Both the position numbers and the translations under genes were made by a program. A DNA stretch of 7,652 nt, taken from contig JAEUMC010000507.1 of NCBI GenBank assembly GCA_016793415.1, forward strand, positions 1-7,652. Direction: 5' to 3'. Positions within the stretch are counted from its first letter, which is position 1; each line of letters starts with the position of its first letter. Under the pieces are notes generated by a model, which was not told the origin of the DNA, searched no databases, and saw only the letters and a list, made by a program, of their open reading frames with translations. The stretch is from Devosia sp. (GTDB lineage: Bacteria > Pseudomonadota > Alphaproteobacteria > Rhizobiales > Devosiaceae). Shown here piece after piece: positions 6,049-7,652 of the stretch.

Positions 6049-6411
6049 CTACTGCCTCCGCCGCCCCACCACCCCAGCCAGCGCCACCAGCAGCCAGCCG
6101 ACGATCAGCCCGCCTCCGCCGAGCGGCGCCGCCAGCGGGAACAGCGGGGTGCCCAGCAGCGCGCGCGCCGCGAGATCGCCGGCGAACAGCACCAGCCCAA
6201 GCAGCAGCACGATGCCGGCGGCCATCGCCACGCGGCCGGCCACGAGGCTCAGGCCGATCAGCACCGGTGCATGCAGCAGGAGGAAGTTGGCGGCAATGCC
6301 GAGATTGTCGTCGCCGGCATGGCTGGCGCGGGCCGCCGCGGCAACGCCGAGCGCACCGCAAAGGCCGGCGGCTACCAGCAGCAGGCGGGGCGCAGTTCCA
6401 GTTTCAGCCAT
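6049..6411 (-). CDS. DUF423-like small membrane protein
   Basis: A 120-aa hydrophobic protein with four predicted membrane segments (about 9-26, 38-57, 61-82 and 95-115) and an RRRQ C-terminus on the probable cytoplasmic side. Length, topology and landmarks fit the DUF423 (YgdD-like) family: an early GALGVAAAARASH (19-31) where the family has a GAxGAH-type motif, a His in the second segment (H47), FAGDL (76-80) where FSGSLY is usual, and a PLGG turn (96-99). The match is divergent, so the family call is probable rather than certain, and the function of the family is unknown. The start at 6411 has GGAG 8 nt upstream. The frame extends to an ATG at 6510, but that extension passes through a terminator palindrome and looks noncoding. 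It lies downstream of the oxidoreductase gene but is separated from it by that terminator. Confidence 0.82.
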   Translation of the reverse strand: MAETGTAPRLLLVAAGLCGALGVAAAARASHAGDDNLGIAANFLLLHAPVLIGLSLVAGRVAMAAGIVLLLGLVLFAGDLAARALLGTPLFPLAAPLGGGGLIVGWLLVALAGVVGRRRQ

Positions 6412-6475
6412 CGAACACTCCGTAGCAGGAATCATCGCCCGCGTCGGTGTCGAGACTATCCGCAGCCACGCAAAC

Positions 6476-6507
6476 AGAAAGGCCGGGGATCGATCCCCGG
6501 CCTTTCT
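6476..6507 (-). terminator. 32-bp perfect palindrome, terminator of the oxidoreductase gene
   Basis: AGAAAGGCCGGGGATC followed by its exact reverse complement, centred between 6491 and 6492. On the minus strand it begins 20 nt past the oxidoreductase stop and continues into CTTTCTGTTTG, a moderately U-rich tail. A GC-rich stem of up to about 14 bp with a small loop would be very stable. Its symmetry means it could form a hairpin on either strand. Confidence 0.85.
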
Positions 6508-6527
6508 CATGCGTAGGTGTGCAAGGC

Positions 6528-7151
6528 TTACGCCGCGAGCTTCAGCCAGGTCGGCGCGATGGCGGTACCCTGGCCGAGGCCGTAGCCGAAGCGGATGTTC
6601 AGCATGCCGACCGGCTCGACCAGCCGGGCGCCATCGAGGCCGCCGACCTTCTCGACCGCGAAGCCCGAAGCGGTGACCAGCTCGGCAACCGCGTCGACTG
6701 CCGCAGCATCATTGCCGGCAAGGAACACCGGGACGTTCTGCGTGGCGCTGACCGGGGTGTCGAACAGGCTGGCGAAGATGGTGTTGTAGCCCTTGACCAG
6801 CTTGGCCGAGGGGGCCGCGGCCTGCAGTTCTTCGGCCGCCGAGGTGGTGTGGCCAATGGCGAGGCCGGAGAAATCCGCCTTCACCGGGTTGGAGATGTCG
6901 ACGACGATCTTGCCGCTCAGCGGCAGCTTGCCGGCGAGCTCGAGTGCGGCGCCATAGGGCAGCGCCAGGACGACGATGTCGGCGGCGAGCACGGCACTCT
7001 TGTAGTCGGTGACCGTGGCGCCGAGCGAGGCGGCGAACTCGCCGGCGGCGGCCGGGTTGGATGCGCCGAGCACCAGCTGCGTCTTGCCGGCGAGACGCTT
7101 GGCAAGACCCTTGCCCATGTTGCCGAGACCGAGAATTGCGGTGGTGGTCAT
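6528..7151 (-). CDS. NADP-dependent oxidoreductase, F420-reductase-like Rossmann protein
   Basis: A 207-aa cytoplasmic protein that is essentially one Rossmann domain plus a short C-terminal helical part. The dinucleotide loop AILGLGNMGKGLAKRL is at residues 5-20 (GxGxxG at 8-13). LVLGASNP (26-33) ends the second strand; a Ser/Asn pair in place of an acidic residue there suggests NADP preference. DIVVLALPY is at 58-66, KIVVDISNPV at 81-90, and LVKGYNTIFASLF (118-130) is typical of the NADP oxidoreductase, coenzyme F420-dependent family (PF03807-type). Proteobacterial members are not expected to use F420, so the hydride acceptor is unknown; STEAP-like flavin or ferric reduction is only a family precedent. 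ATG 7151 has AGGGAG 9 nt upstream; an in-frame ATG at 7226 would add residues unlike the family. It is divergent from a LysR-type gene, which probably regulates it, and is followed by a palindromic terminator. Confidence 0.9.
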   Translation of the reverse strand: MTTTAILGLGNMGKGLAKRLAGKTQLVLGASNPAAAGEFAASLGATVTDYKSAVLAADIVVLALPYGAALELAGKLPLSGKIVVDISNPVKADFSGLAIGHTTSAAEELQAAAPSAKLVKGYNTIFASLFDTPVSATQNVPVFLAGNDAAAVDAVAELVTASGFAVEKVGGLDGARLVEPVGMLNIRFGYGLGQGTAIAPTWLKLAA

Positions 7152-7255
7152 TTGGAGAAACTCCCTGCTGCGATTGCGATGACCCTTATCTAGAGGCCCG
7201 CGCCGCGGTATAGAATTGCAGCTCACTGCGCTTCACTGTTGCACTGGAGTATCGA
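7152..7255. promoter_or_regulatory. Divergent oxidoreductase/lysR promoter region with TCACTG repeats
   Basis: The 104-bp gap between divergent starts. TCACTG occurs at 7223-7228 and 7233-7238, exactly 10 bp apart, with a third related GCACTG at 7241-7246. TTGCA occurs at 7216-7220 and 7239-7243. A CTATAC hexamer on the minus strand (7208-7213) fits an alphaproteobacterial -10 for the oxidoreductase. One-helical-turn spacing suggests protein binding on one face of the DNA, most simply by the LysR protein. No experimental site is known to me. Confidence 0.4.
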
Positions 7256-7652
7256 ATGGCCGAGCTGACCAACCTCGAAACCTTCGTCGCGACGGTCAAA
7301 TCCGGCAGCTTTGCCGGGGCGGCGCGGCTGCTGGGCATTTCGCCCGCCATGGTCGGACGCCGCATCCAGGCCCTCGAGGAGGATCATGGCGCCCGGCTGA
7401 TCGAACGCACGACGCGGGCGCAGCGGCTGACCGAACTGGGCGAGAGTTTCTTTGCCCAGGCCGAGACGGTGCTCGAGGCGGTCGCGGAACTCGACGATCT
7501 CACCCGCACCGAACCGGGAAAACTCTCGGGTCGCATCCGAGCCACCGGCCCGGCGACGCTCGGCATCCACCGGCTCGCCGGCATCGTTGCCCGGTTCTGC
7601 GAGCAGAACCCGGCGGTGACGGTGGAACTCAGCCTCAACGACCGCCGCGCCG
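7256..7652 (+). CDS. LysR family transcriptional regulator (N-terminal part, cut by window edge)
   Basis: 132 codons run off the right edge; full LysR proteins have about 290-310 residues. The N-terminal winged helix-turn-helix is plain: LTNLETFVATVKSGSFAGAA at 4-23, then the recognition-helix region LLGISPAMVGRRIQALEEDHG (25-45), RLIERTTRAQRLTELG (47-62), and the linker helix into about residue 90. The effector-binding domain begins near GKLSGRIRATGP (88-99). A GGAG Shine-Dalgarno 6 nt before ATG 7256 fixes the start. It is divergent from the NADP oxidoreductase, the usual layout of a LysR regulator and its target, so it probably activates or represses that gene and its own promoter. The effector cannot be inferred, since most of the sensing domain lies outside the window. 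Confidence 0.95.
   Translation, partial: MAELTNLETFVATVKSGSFAGAARLLGISPAMVGRRIQALEEDHGARLIERTTRAQRLTELGESFFAQAETVLEAVAELDDLTRTEPGKLSGRIRATGPATLGIHRLAGIVARFCEQNPAVTVELSLNDRRA

Noticed and set aside
6447..7193. 248-codon plus-strand frame opposite the NADP oxidoreductase
   Set aside because: It starts before a terminator palindrome and gives an Arg/Gly/Glu-rich sequence with no domain; the minus strand carries a clear Rossmann protein.
1..7652. Search for a new multi-gene defence, toxin-antitoxin or biosynthetic system
   Set aside because: Every sizeable gene belongs to a known housekeeping or small-enzyme family, codon use looks uniform, and there are no mobility genes or foreign-looking base composition.

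Overview
The window looks like ordinary chromosome from a GC-rich alphaproteobacterium, most likely of the order Hyphomicrobiales (Rhizobiales) and perhaps Devosia-like. The grounds are the strong G/C preference at third codon positions, an FzlA-type GST-fold protein beside uppP, an infC of alphaproteobacterial type with a probable ATT start, and a C-rich palindromic intergenic repeat. The genus is a guess. I see no transposase, integrase, phage gene, CRISPR array, tRNA or rRNA, and no multi-gene defence or biosynthetic system. The notable points are regulatory and architectural.

Region 1 (1-560): the 5' part of uppP (undecaprenyl-diphosphatase, lipid-carrier recycling for the cell wall) lies on the minus strand and is cut by the left edge. 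It is divergent from the next cluster across about 100 bp.

Region 2 (561-3946): a plus-strand run of four closely spaced genes: a GST-fold protein that is probably the FtsZ-binding division protein FzlA, queG (epoxyqueuosine reductase, last step of queuosine tRNA modification), a YeeZ-like Rossmann/SDR protein, and a RimJ/RimL-like GNAT acetyltransferase that overlaps the SDR gene by 4 bp.

Region 3 (3943-5140): a minus-strand pair in which an ABHD10-like alpha/beta hydrolase is transcribed towards a YciI-family protein. The YciI stop codon and the GNAT stop codon share one CTAG palindrome.

Region 4 (5141-6048): infC (translation initiation factor IF-3) with its own candidate promoter, a Shine-Dalgarno placed for an ATT start rather than the downstream ATG, and a strong terminator right after it. 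The usual partners rpmI and rplT do not follow. Instead there is an inverted pair of 36-37 bp C-rich repeats.

Region 5 (6049-7652): a small DUF423-like membrane protein and a Rossmann-fold NADP oxidoreductase (F420-reductase-like family), both minus strand and separated by a 32-bp perfect palindrome acting as terminator. A LysR-type regulator, cut by the right edge, is divergent from the oxidoreductase. Their shared 104-bp intergenic region carries TCACTG-type direct repeats and is the natural place for LysR control.
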